Part shown: piece after piece, positions 19,478-29,900 of the stretch | Position numbering within the stretch: the first letter of the stretch is position 1 | How the letters are laid out: each line of letters opens with the position of its first letter | Origin: an uncultured Verrucomicrobiales bacterium | Lineage (GTDB): Bacteria; Verrucomicrobiota; Verrucomicrobiia; Verrucomicrobiales; DEV007 | NCBI GenBank assembly: GCA_938082635.1 | Contig: CALLLI010000036.1 | Coordinates: 1-64,000 of the forward strand | DNA length: 64,000 nucleotides | Reading direction: 5' to 3' | Made by a program: the position numbers and the translations under genes | The notes under the pieces: model-generated | Told to the model about the DNA's origin: nothing | Database searches by the model: none | What the model saw: only the letters and a program-made list of their open reading frames with translations

Positions 19478-21409
19478 ATGCCGAGCCATGTCGCGTGTTG
19501 GCTTCTTGCGTGTGTAAGCCTAACCATCTCGTTGTTAGGTCAGGCCACACTCCAAGTAGACCTGCGCGAACCAGCAGCAAACCGCTACTCCCGTTATCAG
19601 GGAGCCTTTGGGAATGGCAGATTCGGGATACCGGTGTGCGGAGGCCATGACCGCGATGGCGATGGCGATGGCGATGGCGATGGCCATGTTGACAGCGCCT
19701 TTGCCTCTATCAATGCATCCGTCTCAAACAGAGCCAATGCAGGCATCGTTACCCTGGTATGGGGCACCGATAGCGGCTTTGGCGAAACGCTCGACACGCT
19801 AACCGTCAGCGAGCGCACGCTACGGATCGCTGGCGCCCAACGCCGGGAGGTCTGTGGCAGTGAAATCTGGATGGATGACGTCGATGGTGATGGTCTAGGA
19901 GATCTCATCATCGGAAGACAGAATTTTTCTCCCGACACTACACGACGCGGAGCTGGAGCCTTGACCATCCTCTTTGGAGGACCTGAACTGCGCACTCTTG
20001 CTCGCAACGGGACCTTGTTAGACCTAGCCGCGCCACCCACCACCGTAAGACGACTAGATCTCCCCGGTAGCCGCGCGTATGATCGGTTAGGCATCTGGAT
20101 GCGCACAGGCGATGTCGATGGTGACGGCATCGCAGACATCGTGGTAGGTGCTAATGAAGCAGATGCACCGAGGTCAATCAATGCTGGCGAAGTCTACGTC
20201 ATACGAGGCGGGCCTCATTTGCATGAGACAGCCGTGGTGGACTTCGTCGACTACCCTCCTGCAGCTCTTGGAAATGAGGTGACCCTGATCACCCCGCCAG
20301 ACCGATTTCCAAACGGCCACTTTGGGGCGACCGTTCAGTTAGGCGATCTTGATGGCAATAGAAGGGCTGAATTAGTAGCCTCCACTGCCCTAGATCGTGC
20401 CGGAGCGGCACTGAAGCTAGATGGTGCACCAGCCGCCACTGGCATTCCAACCGGTGGTATCGGTCGCGGGAGCACGTTCATCCTGTGGGATAGCTGGTTT
20501 GCACCAGACCAGTGGGTTCCAGGGCGAGTCATCGCGATCGATGGCGTGGCTCCAGAAATCAGCAGGATCACTGGTGGCCTGCGCAACGCGCACCTCGGTG
20601 AAGAACTCCTAGCCAGAGCCGACTTCGACGGAAACGGCCAGCCCGATCTGTTCTTGGGAGATCTTCGCGGACTGGGACCCAATGGCGCCTCCGCTGGAAT
20701 CGGCTACGTCTTCTTCGATGCCGCCCTGATTCGTAGTCGCGGCTTCAACGTCGACGAAATGCCTCGTGACGTCCGCTGCACCATCATTCAAGGCGTCTCC
20801 GCAGGAGCACTCAGCGGCGATGCCGCCGCTTGGGGAGATCTTGATGGCGACGGTTTCGATGACCTCGTCATCACCAGCCCTCACGAAAACCCCAGCTTCC
20901 GAGCCAGCGCAGGCAGCCTGCACGCCCTCTATGGCCAAGCCTCAGGTTGGCCAGACGAAATCAACCTCGCCGCCAATCGCCTTCCTGACACAGCTCGAAC
21001 CGTTCACATGATCGGCGCACTCGGTGGCAACGGCGCCGATGCTGGAGACACTCTCGTTTACAGCGTCGCCGTCGCAGATACAAATGCAGACGGCCTTGCC
21101 GACATCATCACCAATGAGATGCAAGGAAACGGCTCACAATCCCTGGATGTCGGCAATCTCATTCTCTACAGCGGCAAAGCCCTTCTCCCAGCAACAACTT
21201 TGCTGACTTTAAACCTAGACCAACCTATCAACTTTAACTGTCAAAGCCACATTCAATTACACTATCAAGTAGAGCAAAGCACGCTGCTCACCGGCTGGAC
21301 TCCACTCGGCGAATCCATTGAGGACACCGGTGACCAGATCAACGTGCCCATTCCAGCAAGCAACGCCCCTTCCACCTGCTACCGGCTGGCCCATCAGCTA
21401 CTCGACTAA
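19478..21409 (+). CDS. Secreted FG-GAP repeat (integrin alpha-like) protein
   Basis: Repeated DVDGDGLGDLIIG, DVDGDGIADIVVGA, DLDGNRRAELV, DLDGDGFDDLVITSP. Confidence 0.8.
   Translation: MPSHVACWLLACVSLTISLLGQATLQVDLREPAANRYSRYQGAFGNGRFGIPVCGGHDRDGDGDGDGDGHVDSAFASINASVSNRANAGIVTLVWGTDSGFGETLDTLTVSERTLRIAGAQRREVCGSEIWMDDVDGDGLGDLIIGRQNFSPDTTRRGAGALTILFGGPELRTLARNGTLLDLAAPPTTVRRLDLPGSRAYDRLGIWMRTGDVDGDGIADIVVGANEADAPRSINAGEVYVIRGGPHLHETAVVDFVDYPPAALGNEVTLITPPDRFPNGHFGATVQLGDLDGNRRAELVASTALDRAGAALKLDGAPAATGIPTGGIGRGSTFILWDSWFAPDQWVPGRVIAIDGVAPEISRITGGLRNAHLGEELLARADFDGNGQPDLFLGDLRGLGPNGASAGIGYVFFDAALIRSRGFNVDEMPRDVRCTIIQGVSAGALSGDAAAWGDLDGDGFDDLVITSPHENPSFRASAGSLHALYGQASGWPDEINLAANRLPDTARTVHMIGALGGNGADAGDTLVYSVAVADTNADGLADIITNEMQGNGSQSLDVGNLILYSGKALLPATTLLTLNLDQPINFNCQSHIQLHYQVEQSTLLTGWTPLGESIEDTGDQINVPIPASNAPSTCYRLAHQLLD
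19655..19684. repeat. GATGGC hexanucleotide x5 in coding sequence
   Basis: Five perfect GATGGC copies encoding DGDGDGDGDG. Confidence 0.9.
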
Positions 21410-21417
21410 CACTTGCC

Positions 21418-22032
21418 ATGCACTGTCCTTCTTGCGAACATCGCCTCGTTGCTGGCCAAGACCGCTGTGATCTCTGCGGTTTCCACCTGGGCGCGCTCGA
21501 TGCCCGCTACGGTGGCCAAGACGTGGCCATGGATCAGATCACAGACACCACGCACTTTCTGCGCACCCATGACCGCGATCACCTCTTGGACAGCATGGAT
21601 GCCTTCGAAGATCAATTTCCTCAGCTCCACCCAGCCATCTATATCGCTGAACTACCTGCAAAAACAAAGCTCCCAGAATTCGCCACCTGGCTCATCAACC
21701 GCGCTCGCGTGTCTGTGCTAGACGAACTCCGCCAGAGCGAGAACACCTACCTCTTCGTCATCGACCTCACCAGCCGATCCATGACCGTCACCTGCGGCTA
21801 CTTCGCTGAACAATTCGTTAGTGAGAATGACCTCCGTGAACTCCTCGAAGATGCCTCTCCTTACATTGCCGCAGGCGACCTCCGCGAAGGGCTTGGCAAA
21901 TTGATCGAGAACCTCCGCCTCATCCTTCGTCGCAACTATCGGCTTCTCCTCAAAAGCATGAAACCCGGCGGCCCCCTCGCCACTCGAGATCCAGGCACCC
22001 TTGCGAAGCCCCTCATGGACACCAGCGAGTAG
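21418..22032 (+). CDS. Zinc-ribbon plus TPM_phosphatase-like domain protein
   Basis: CPSC...CDLC ribbon; ATWLINRARVSVLDELRQSENTYLFVIDLTSRSMTVTCGYFAEQFVSENDLRELLEDASPYIAAGDLREGLGKLIENL. Confidence 0.55.
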   Translation: MHCPSCEHRLVAGQDRCDLCGFHLGALDARYGGQDVAMDQITDTTHFLRTHDRDHLLDSMDAFEDQFPQLHPAIYIAELPAKTKLPEFATWLINRARVSVLDELRQSENTYLFVIDLTSRSMTVTCGYFAEQFVSENDLRELLEDASPYIAAGDLREGLGKLIENLRLILRRNYRLLLKSMKPGGPLATRDPGTLAKPLMDTSE

Positions 22033-22040
22033 AAGAACCC

Positions 22041-22116
22041 GTAAAATGGCCATTCCTGGCCGTCTCACAGCATGCCCTGCCTGAACGTAAGATGGCCATT
22101 CCTGGCCGTCTTACAG
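22041..22116. repeat. Two-copy REP-like palindromic repeat
   Basis: GTAAAATGGCCATTCCTGGCCGTCTCACAG (22041-22070) and GTAAGATGGCCATTCCTGGCCGTCTTACAG (22087-22116), 28/30 identical; copy 2 is an 11-bp-arm hairpin. Confidence 0.8.
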
Positions 22117-22216
22117 TGCGCCCCGCTAGCCGTTCTATCTCCCCCGCCAAGAAAACTTCACCCAATTTCTAAGATGCTCAGACCTCCCGAGTCTTCTTGG
22201 TGAGTGAATCGCCATC

Positions 22217-22771
22217 ATGCCCATCATCAACCTCAAGCCGCGCACTACAGCCCAACCCAAGGTGGAAGCGAAGCCGACGTTGGAAGCGCTGTTTGAGGCG
22301 GAAGAAACACCTCTGCTACGCTTTGCCCACGGCATCGTCCGACGCCGTGAGGTGGCGGAGGAGATGGTGCAAGAAGCCTTCATGCGGCTTCACAACCACT
22401 GGGAAGAGGTTGTGAAGCCGCGTGCTTGGATCTACCGAGCCGTCCGCAATCTCTGTCTCTCCCACTTACGAAACAACTCCCGCGAGACAGAACTCGATGA
22501 AGAGCGCGATGCCCAGGCGGCCGAGAGTCCCAAACCCGATGAGACTCTCGGCCGCTTGGAAGCGGTCGGCATGGTGCGCCTACTCATGACCGAGCTGGAA
22601 GAGAGAGACCGCCAGCTCATCCAACTCAAATACTTCGAAGAGCAAAGCTACGCGCACATCGCCAAAGCCACCGGTCTCAGCGTGAGCAATGTCGGCTACC
22701 GCCTGCATCACCTGCTCAAAGGCCTCGCCGTCTCCCTCCGTCAAGCCGGCGTCGCAGACAGCCAAGGCTAA
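22217..22771 (+). CDS. ECF-type RNA polymerase sigma factor
   Basis: FAHGIVRRREVAEEMVQEAFMRLHNHWEEVVKPRAWIYRAVRNLCLSHLRNN (sigma2) and ERDRQLIQLKYFEEQSYAHIAKATGLSVSNVGYRLHHLLKGL (sigma4). Confidence 0.92.
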   Translation: MPIINLKPRTTAQPKVEAKPTLEALFEAEETPLLRFAHGIVRRREVAEEMVQEAFMRLHNHWEEVVKPRAWIYRAVRNLCLSHLRNNSRETELDEERDAQAAESPKPDETLGRLEAVGMVRLLMTELEERDRQLIQLKYFEEQSYAHIAKATGLSVSNVGYRLHHLLKGLAVSLRQAGVADSQG

Positions 22772-22795
22772 CCAAACCCATTTCCTAACACCTCC

Positions 22796-25700
22796 ATGAA
22801 ACCCGAAGATCCAAACGTCCAAGCCTGGCTCGAACCCGAGCTCGAAGCCCGCCTCGTCGCGTCGCTCCTTGGAGAAGCCTCCGCCTTCGAACAAGCGGAA
22901 CTGGACCGACTCCTCAAAGAGCGGCCCGAAATCGCCGTCTTCCAACGCCGCCTCCAAGCCGTCCACGGCCTCGTCGATGAAGCCGTCAAGCAAGGCCCCG
23001 ATGACGACTGGAAACTATCGAAAGACAAACGCACGAAAGTGCTAGAAACAATCCGTGGCACCGCCAGCCAAGACGAAACCCCTAGCAACGTCATCGCACA
23101 GAAGCAATCCAAGCGCCAATGGATCGGCATCGCCGCAGCCGCATCGGTAGCGCTATTCGCAGGCGCCGTCGCGATGGTGAACACGATGACAGGGCTCCAG
23201 TCCAGCGATAGCGCGGACATCGCCATGACCAGAGAACGCGAGGACTACGGAGTGGAACCCAACGTCGATGCCAAGATCGCCAGCGCTGCCAAAGAATCAT
23301 TCGGCGATCTCGCACAAGTAGACAACTACGCCTATCAAGTTTCCACCACACCAAGCAAACCCCGATACTTTCAAACCGAGAATACAGGCGTAACCCTCAA
23401 AGTCGCTCCCCAGGTCGGCCCCGATGGCTACACCATCGACATGGACCTCGTTCCAGAAGTCGTCGAGTTCGACGGCTTTGCAATCTACGAACCTAAGATT
23501 GCCGCCACCAAACCTCAGTCGACCAGCGACGACCTCGCCAAACTCGGCGACTTGGAGAATTCAGCAGCGGGTGAAGCACTCGCCTATCATGAAAGCCAAG
23601 AAGAACAATTAGGCGAACTTGACCAAGCTGAACAACGTTTCTACGAAGTTCTACGTGATGATAAATTCAATTCAGCCGCTCGCCAAGGAATCGAACGCGT
23701 TGAAAGAGACCGTAGTCGTCACCTCTCCGCAGCTTATGATCAAACGCGTGCAGAGCTAATCGATAAAGTGGACGAGGCGTGGGAAACACCCGCCCCAAAG
23801 GCATCGGCAGCCACCGATGAAGAAAAAAAAGCGCAGCCCCAAGCCCCAGAGCTACTCGCTCGTAGTAGCCGCGAAGCGGAAAGCAAAGAGGCTCTCGGAT
23901 TGATCAATCAAGAAGCGCTCACCGACAACCTTACGGCCTACGCTGTAACACCCGCCACGGGGGATGATCCCCCAGAACTCGCTCAAGAATTTGGGACGAC
24001 TCAGAGCCGCTCAGACGCCCCAGAAATTAATGTGCACGGTCGTCCTCGCATCGATGCGTTCAAAACCACACCTGAGATCATCACCCGATCAGGATCGACA
24101 GCCAAGGTCGAGGTCGTTCGCGAATTGATCTACCCAGATGAATTCGACGCGGCTAAGCTTCCCCAAGAAGTTGTCGCTACCGACGGAGCCGTTGCTTTTC
24201 CAGTCACCCCGCCCACACCAACGCACTGGAAATGGAGCTTTGAATCGGACGAATCCAAACCTTCAGCAAGTAACACGCCCAACCTTGCACAGGCCCAGGA
24301 ACAACCTGACCAGCTATCCTACTTTGCGACACAAGACACGGAATGGGCAGAGAGCGGATCGACCGAATCGCTGAACTGGGCATCTCAACCAGGGATGATC
24401 CGCACCTATCCACCAGCTAACGACAGCGATCGCCAAGACGCCCCCTCCATCGAAAGCACTCAAGTTGGTGGCGCACTTACACGCTTCGAAAACATAGCTG
24501 ACTACGTCACCTTTGAATTCAGTGATCCTGATAGCAAATCTCTCGCAGAGAACAAATCTGAACCCTATGCAGAACTAGCGCCCGACAATGAAGCCAGCTT
24601 TGGTCTGATTGCTGGCTTCAACCTGATAGACCGCAATTTGAAGCGTGATGAGGCAGCAACTGAAGAGTTCTTTGAAAATGATCCCGAAGCGATCTCGCCT
24701 GCTCCTGGCGTCTTTGCGGTGGCCGGCGTCCTAACTGATCCACAGTTCCAAACTGTCTTGCAAAGCGATGCGATGAAAAAATGGACCGGTTCGAGAGGAG
24801 GTTCAGAAGTAGAAGGGCTCGCGAAAGGACTTCGCTCAAGCAGTGAATCGATTGTTGACAACAACCTTGATGCCTTGATCACCACGCTTGAAACGGCCCC
24901 ACTCATAGCTCCCGAGAAGGTAGTCGCTCTTGCAATTGCGTCGCCTAAATCCCCTGAGCAAGTCGCACTTACTCAGCAAAGCATCAAAGTAGAAGAAGCT
25001 CGCCTAAGAATGCTAGATTTCGCTGAACGGTATCGCGCCATCGATCTCGCTGCCATGCAGAACCGAGCTTCCGAAACAGGGGAACCTTTGCAAGAGGAGG
25101 AGAGCGTGCAACACTCCTCGCAGGAGAAAGAGAAGGAGAAGGAGCAACGCTACGCGAAGGCGAAGAAGGACTACGAAGCAGAGAAGCAGAATCTTCGTGG
25201 CTTCGAAGAAGGACGGCTCAGCGAGGCGTTGGTTCAAAAGGACTTCAAAACACGGGAGACCATCCTTCAGCAGCAGTTGGACAAAGTTGCCGCCCAGGAA
25301 GCCCAAGTCGCCATGCTAGGAACGCGGTATGATATCCCAACAGTTCTCAAGCGTCAGAATGAAACCGCAGGAAGCGATAGCCTCAGCCTCGCAGAGTTCG
25401 AGACAAAGAAAGACACCGCCATGGATGATCGGCGCAAGCTTGAGGAGTATAAAGAAGCCCAACAGGAGCTGGGATTCCGCAGAAAGCTTGTCGAGAAAGT
25501 TAAGCGAGCCTTAGAGCCGGCCAAATCACAAAGCCTGAACGAGAAGCACACCAAGCAAGAGCCGTTCTCTACCTTCTCGCTTCACGTGAGCGATGTCGCC
25601 TTCAAACTCGCGAAGGCAGCTTTGCTAGAACAGAACAAATGGCCTGAGGTAGCGAAGGTGCGGATCGAGGAGTTCGTCAATGCCTTCGACTACGGCGACC

Positions 25701-26866
25701 CTGCACCGACACAATCGGAGAAAGTGTCTTGCCAGGTCGAGCAAGCAGCCCATCCCTTTCGCCAGCAACGCAATGTATTGCGCGTGGCCATGCGCACCGC
25801 CGAGATGGGACGCTCGTCTGGCACACCACTTCAGATCACGCTTTTGTTAGACACTTCAGGCTCCATGGAGCGCGCCGATCGGCAAGAATCGATTAGCCAG
25901 GCCATGAAGGTCCTCACTTCTCAACTCACTCCAAGTGACACCGTGACCCTGATCGGCTTTGCGCGCCAACCCCGGTTGATTCAGGATCGCTTGACTGGCG
26001 ACGCTTTGGCCAACTTGCCCAAGTTCGTCAAACAAACGCCCTCCGAAGGCGGCACGAATTTGGAAGAAGCTCTCTTGTTAGGTGCTGAACACGCCAGACG
26101 CCAGTTCGTCGAAGCCGGCCAGAACCGAATCGTTCTCATCACCGATGGCGCCGCTAACCTTGGCGATGCCGATGCCGAGTCCCTGCGCGATCTCGTCGTC
26201 GGACTACGTCAGGAAGGTATCGCCTTCGATGCTTGCGGCGTGGGAGCCGAAGGCTTGAATGACACGGTGTTAGAAGCTCTCACCCGCGATGGCGATGGCC
26301 GCTACTACCTGCTGAACAAGCCCGAGGACGCTAATGCTGGCTTTGCCCGCCAACTCGCGGGCGCGTTCCGCCCCGCCGCGCGCAATGTGAAGGTGCAAGT
26401 GCGTTTCAATGATCGCCGCGTGGGCAACTACCGCCTCTTGGGCTTCGAGAAGCATCGCCTGAAGAAGGAAGATTTCCGCAATGACAAGGTCGACGCGGCC
26501 GAGATGGCATCCTCTGAAACAGGCGTCGCCGTTTATGAAATCGAGCCGCTGCCTCAAGGCGATGGCGAGATCGGCGAAGTCTCTGTCCGCTTCCAAGACA
26601 TGACTACTGGCCGGATGGTCGAACGCACGTGGCCGATCGCCTACAACGCAAACGTGACAGCGTTAGACGAAGCGTCGCCATCGCTTCAACTCGCCAGCAC
26701 CGCCGCCTTTCTTGGGGAGAAGCTCAAGGGCTCCACCTTCGGAAAAGCCATCAATTTGGAAGAGCTCTCTCAGGTCCTCACCAATCTAAGACAACACTAC
26801 AGCTCCGATCCACGCATCGCCTCCCTGATCGCCATGATCGAGAAAGTCAAAGAGCAGCAACCCTAA
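22796..26866 (+). CDS. YfbK-type VWA protein with anti-sigma-like N-terminus, TM and secretin-like segments
   Basis: Short acidic N-terminal region after ECF gene; TM WIGIAAAASVALFAGAVAMV; GVTLKVAPQVGPDGYTIDMDLVPEVVEFDGF; LDQAEQRFYEVLRDDKFNSAARQGIERVERDRSRHLSAAYDQTRAELIDKVDEAWE; FSTFSLHVSDVAFKLAKAALLE...QITLLLDTSGSM. Confidence 0.85.
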   Translation: MKPEDPNVQAWLEPELEARLVASLLGEASAFEQAELDRLLKERPEIAVFQRRLQAVHGLVDEAVKQGPDDDWKLSKDKRTKVLETIRGTASQDETPSNVIAQKQSKRQWIGIAAAASVALFAGAVAMVNTMTGLQSSDSADIAMTREREDYGVEPNVDAKIASAAKESFGDLAQVDNYAYQVSTTPSKPRYFQTENTGVTLKVAPQVGPDGYTIDMDLVPEVVEFDGFAIYEPKIAATKPQSTSDDLAKLGDLENSAAGEALAYHESQEEQLGELDQAEQRFYEVLRDDKFNSAARQGIERVERDRSRHLSAAYDQTRAELIDKVDEAWETPAPKASAATDEEKKAQPQAPELLARSSREAESKEALGLINQEALTDNLTAYAVTPATGDDPPELAQEFGTTQSRSDAPEINVHGRPRIDAFKTTPEIITRSGSTAKVEVVRELIYPDEFDAAKLPQEVVATDGAVAFPVTPPTPTHWKWSFESDESKPSASNTPNLAQAQEQPDQLSYFATQDTEWAESGSTESLNWASQPGMIRTYPPANDSDRQDAPSIESTQVGGALTRFENIADYVTFEFSDPDSKSLAENKSEPYAELAPDNEASFGLIAGFNLIDRNLKRDEAATEEFFENDPEAISPAPGVFAVAGVLTDPQFQTVLQSDAMKKWTGSRGGSEVEGLAKGLRSSSESIVDNNLDALITTLETAPLIAPEKVVALAIASPKSPEQVALTQQSIKVEEARLRMLDFAERYRAIDLAAMQNRASETGEPLQEEESVQHSSQEKEKEKEQRYAKAKKDYEAEKQNLRGFEEGRLSEALVQKDFKTRETILQQQLDKVAAQEAQVAMLGTRYDIPTVLKRQNETAGSDSLSLAEFETKKDTAMDDRRKLEEYKEAQQELGFRRKLVEKVKRALEPAKSQSLNEKHTKQEPFSTFSLHVSDVAFKLAKAALLEQNKWPEVAKVRIEEFVNAFDYGDPAPTQSEKVSCQVEQAAHPFRQQRNVLRVAMRTAEMGRSSGTPLQITLLLDTSGSMERADRQESISQAMKVLTSQLTPSDTVTLIGFARQPRLIQDRLTGDALANLPKFVKQTPSEGGTNLEEALLLGAEHARRQFVEAGQNRIVLITDGAANLGDADAESLRDLVVGLRQEGIAFDACGVGAEGLNDTVLEALTRDGDGRYYLLNKPEDANAGFARQLAGAFRPAARNVKVQVRFNDRRVGNYRLLGFEKHRLKKEDFRNDKVDAAEMASSETGVAVYEIEPLPQGDGEIGEVSVRFQDMTTGRMVERTWPIAYNANVTALDEASPSLQLASTAAFLGEKLKGSTFGKAINLEELSQVLTNLRQHYSSDPRIASLIAMIEKVKEQQP

Positions 26867-26927
26867 GGGTGCTCGGTCGACATTTTACCAAACCTTTACA
26901 AACCGACCTTAGAAACAACGTCTTAAT

Positions 26928-26974
26928 GTAGCACGGGCTTCCAGCCCGTGTCCTGGGCAGGATGCCCAGGCTAC
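26928..26974. repeat. REP-like double hairpin
   Basis: GTAGCACGGGCTTCCAGCCCGTGTCCTGGGCAGGATGCCCAGGCTAC: CACGGGC/GCCCGTG and CTGGGC/GCCCAG stems inside GTAG...CTAC. Confidence 0.85.
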
Positions 26975-26980
26975 CCTATC

Positions 26981-29900
26981 ATGAAATCATTCATCGCATT
27001 CGTCAGCCTTCTTCTGGCATCTATCAGTCTCGCTCAAGAGCCCGTCGAGATGCCTTCCACATCTAGCGGACTCCTCATTATCGACACCAAAGGCGTCGCT
27101 CCCAAACCCGCCCTCTTCTTTGCCGCCGATGCCCGGGCCACCATCCAGCTTACGCACGAAGCCATCACTCAAAGCATCACTGTCGACGTCCACGTGCTCC
27201 AGGGCACTCCAGATGTCATCACCCTAGCACTCTTCGGCGAGGGTAAGATCACCGCCGTCACGGGAGAGCAAGTTCAGTTCTGGGCCGTGCGCCAAGGAAC
27301 CGGCGAGGACGCCGCCAAACGGTTCTTAGAGATTCGACCAAAGCTTCCGAGCAAAGACGCGCCTGCCCTTTCGGCCTTCCAGGCCACCATCACAACAACA
27401 CAAGCGATCGAATCGCTGCCCACGACCACACAGATGCTCACCTTGGGCCCAGGCGAGTCCGCCGGCTTCTCAACTCAGCTCGAGATCGTCTCCGATGACA
27501 CCGTGTCTCCCGAGGTGACCGACAGCACCGGATGGCTCTCCGCAACAGCAGCCGAAGATGACGGGCCACTCCGTTTTCAAACCACCGGCAATAACACTCT
27601 CGCCCTGCAGCTAGAAGCGCGTGGGGTCGCGGCCAACCTCGTTGAGTTCACCAAGGTCCGTTTAGAAGGCCAGGTAGATTCCGACACTCAAAGTGCTTCC
27701 TTCACCCTAACGGGCACCGCCATCGTGCGCGATGAGAGGGGCGGCAAACTGAAACTCTTGTCAGGACAAGCAGCCCTCCACGAACTTCCCGCAGAGGCTT
27801 CCTATCAAGTCCATCTCCGCGCCCAAGGCGAGGGCGCCCCTTACTACGAGCTTGAGTTCACCGAAGCCGGTGAGTTTCCCATCAGCCTCAACATCGACGC
27901 CCGCTTGCAAGTCAAAGGCGAATGGCAGGCTTTCGACTTCACGATTCCCGCCAGTGCCATTGTTCCCATGCGCCTCACCGGCCTTCCCGAAGATCTCCGC
28001 TTCGACAGTGCTCGCGCCGTCTTTCCGACACGTTCAGACAACGATTGGTTAGGCTTTCTCCCGCCAAGTGGCCGAGCCGCCACGGCCTGGCGCAGCGGAA
28101 AGGAAGAAGAAGACGGCAAGCTCTTCTTTGCCACTCAAGAACAAACCGAGGTCAGTGTCAGTGCAGGCCTTCTTAGACAAGCCCTGCTCCTCCAAGTCAG
28201 CATCCTCCAAGGCAAACTCGACAGCGTGCAGGTCGACCTCTTCGGCGAAGGAGAGATTCTCGCAGTCGAAGGCCAAAATGTGCTAGGCTGGACGGTAACA
28301 CCTGGCGAGGACGGCGCTCGGCGTTTGGAAATTCCTCTAAGCCAGGCGATCGAAGGCCAAGCTCAGTTCCTCATCCGCAGCCAAACGCCCGTCGGTGCCT
28401 TTCCCGTCACGGCTACGCCAGTGCGCCTCGCTCCCGTCGATTCCGTGAGGCACTCTGGCAATCTACGCATTGGCAACCAAGGCGCGGTGCGTTTGCAACT
28501 TTCTGGGCTGGCCGGCATGACGCAACTTTCTACCGATCAGTTTCCTGGTGAACTCAGCCTAACAAACGGCGCCACGCAGGTCTACGTCTACCGTTTGCCT
28601 TCAGCAAACTATGCTTACGAGATCCAGGCAGACCAGATCACTCCAGAAGTGAATGTTTCCCAAATCGTGGTCTATCACATGGGCGATTCCGATCGACAGA
28701 TCAATGCCGCGATCGAACTCGACATCCGCGACGCCCCACTTCGCGAATGGGAACTCCAGGTTCCGGAAGACTATGCCGTGGTGTCCGTGACGGGTGCCGA
28801 TGTCGTCGATCATATCCTGAGCAGCCAAGCCGACAATGGCACACGCAGTCTCAAAGTCCTCTTCGGCAGCATGGTCTCTGGCCGCCGTCTGCTCAATCTT
28901 CACCTAGAGAAGAATGAGGCACCCGCTGCTGGCGACTGGGCCCTTCCAACGCTCACCTATCCCGGCGCAAAGTCGGTTCGCGGTCATTTGGGCATTTCCG
29001 CCACGGCTGGCTATCGCGTGAGTTCGGGAACCACTGAAAAGCTTTCAGAACTCCCCCTGACACAGTTTCCAAAGCAACAAGAGAACCTTCAACAAGCCTA
29101 CCGGCTTCGCGAACCCGACTGGAGCGCGACCATGACGGTGGAGGCGCTGGGCCAGAGTGTTCAAGCAGACGTCTTTCACCTCTATGCCCTGAAAGAAGGC
29201 ATGGTCTACGGCAGTGTTCTCCTCAATTACTACGTGGTAGGCGCGCCGGTCAGCAACTGGCGCCTCCAGGTCCCAGCTGAAATGGGCAATGTCGGCATCG
29301 ATGGCGAAGACGTCCAGACGTGGCGGCGTGAAGGCAACGAGATTTCCGTCACCTTACATGAGCCCGCCTTAGGGCCATCTACTTTGCTCATGACATTTGA
29401 ACAACCCATGAGCATAGAGGGCGGCGCCCTCGCACTCGGAGCCGTCACCCCGTTGGAGGTACAGGGAGAACGTGGCTTCATTCAAGTCGTCAGTCCCTAT
29501 CAAGTGCAGCATGAGATCATGCAAGCTTCTGACAACCTGCTTTCACTAGAGGCGAACGAACTTCCGACAGAATTTCGTCTTCTAACGAGTGCGCCTTCTC
29601 TCATCGCCTATCAATATGGAGCGCGCCCTTTCGAGCTCGCCATGAATATCCAGTGGCTGACTCCCGGCAAGACCGTAGACCAGATGATCGAGTATGCCGA
29701 CCTCAGCAGCCAGATCTCACGAGATGGCCAAGTGGCGACCACAGCAGTGTTTCATGTGAAAACCCGAGGCCAGCAAGGCCTTCGATTGCGCCTACCCGAT
29801 GGCGCCACCCTCTGGGATGCCCAGGTGAATGACAAAGCGGTCAATGCCCGCGCCGATGGCGACTTCACCGTCATTCCCCTGTCAGCGGCCAACGAGCCTA

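Noticed and set aside
19655-19684. GATGGC x5 as a possible CRISPR or phase-variable VNTR
   Set aside because: No spacers, and a hexamer keeps frame in a calcium-loop-like DG-rich segment of an FG-GAP protein; coding low-complexity is sufficient explanation.
22796-26866. Calling the VWA protein a true secretin
   Set aside because: Only short secretin-like segments are present and in altered order; the C-terminal half is clearly YfbK/VWA.
26948-26980. Upstream alternative start of the giant gene at 26948 (MSWAGCPGYPI...)
   Set aside because: These codons lie inside the REP-like palindrome and precede a clear signal peptide beginning at 26981.
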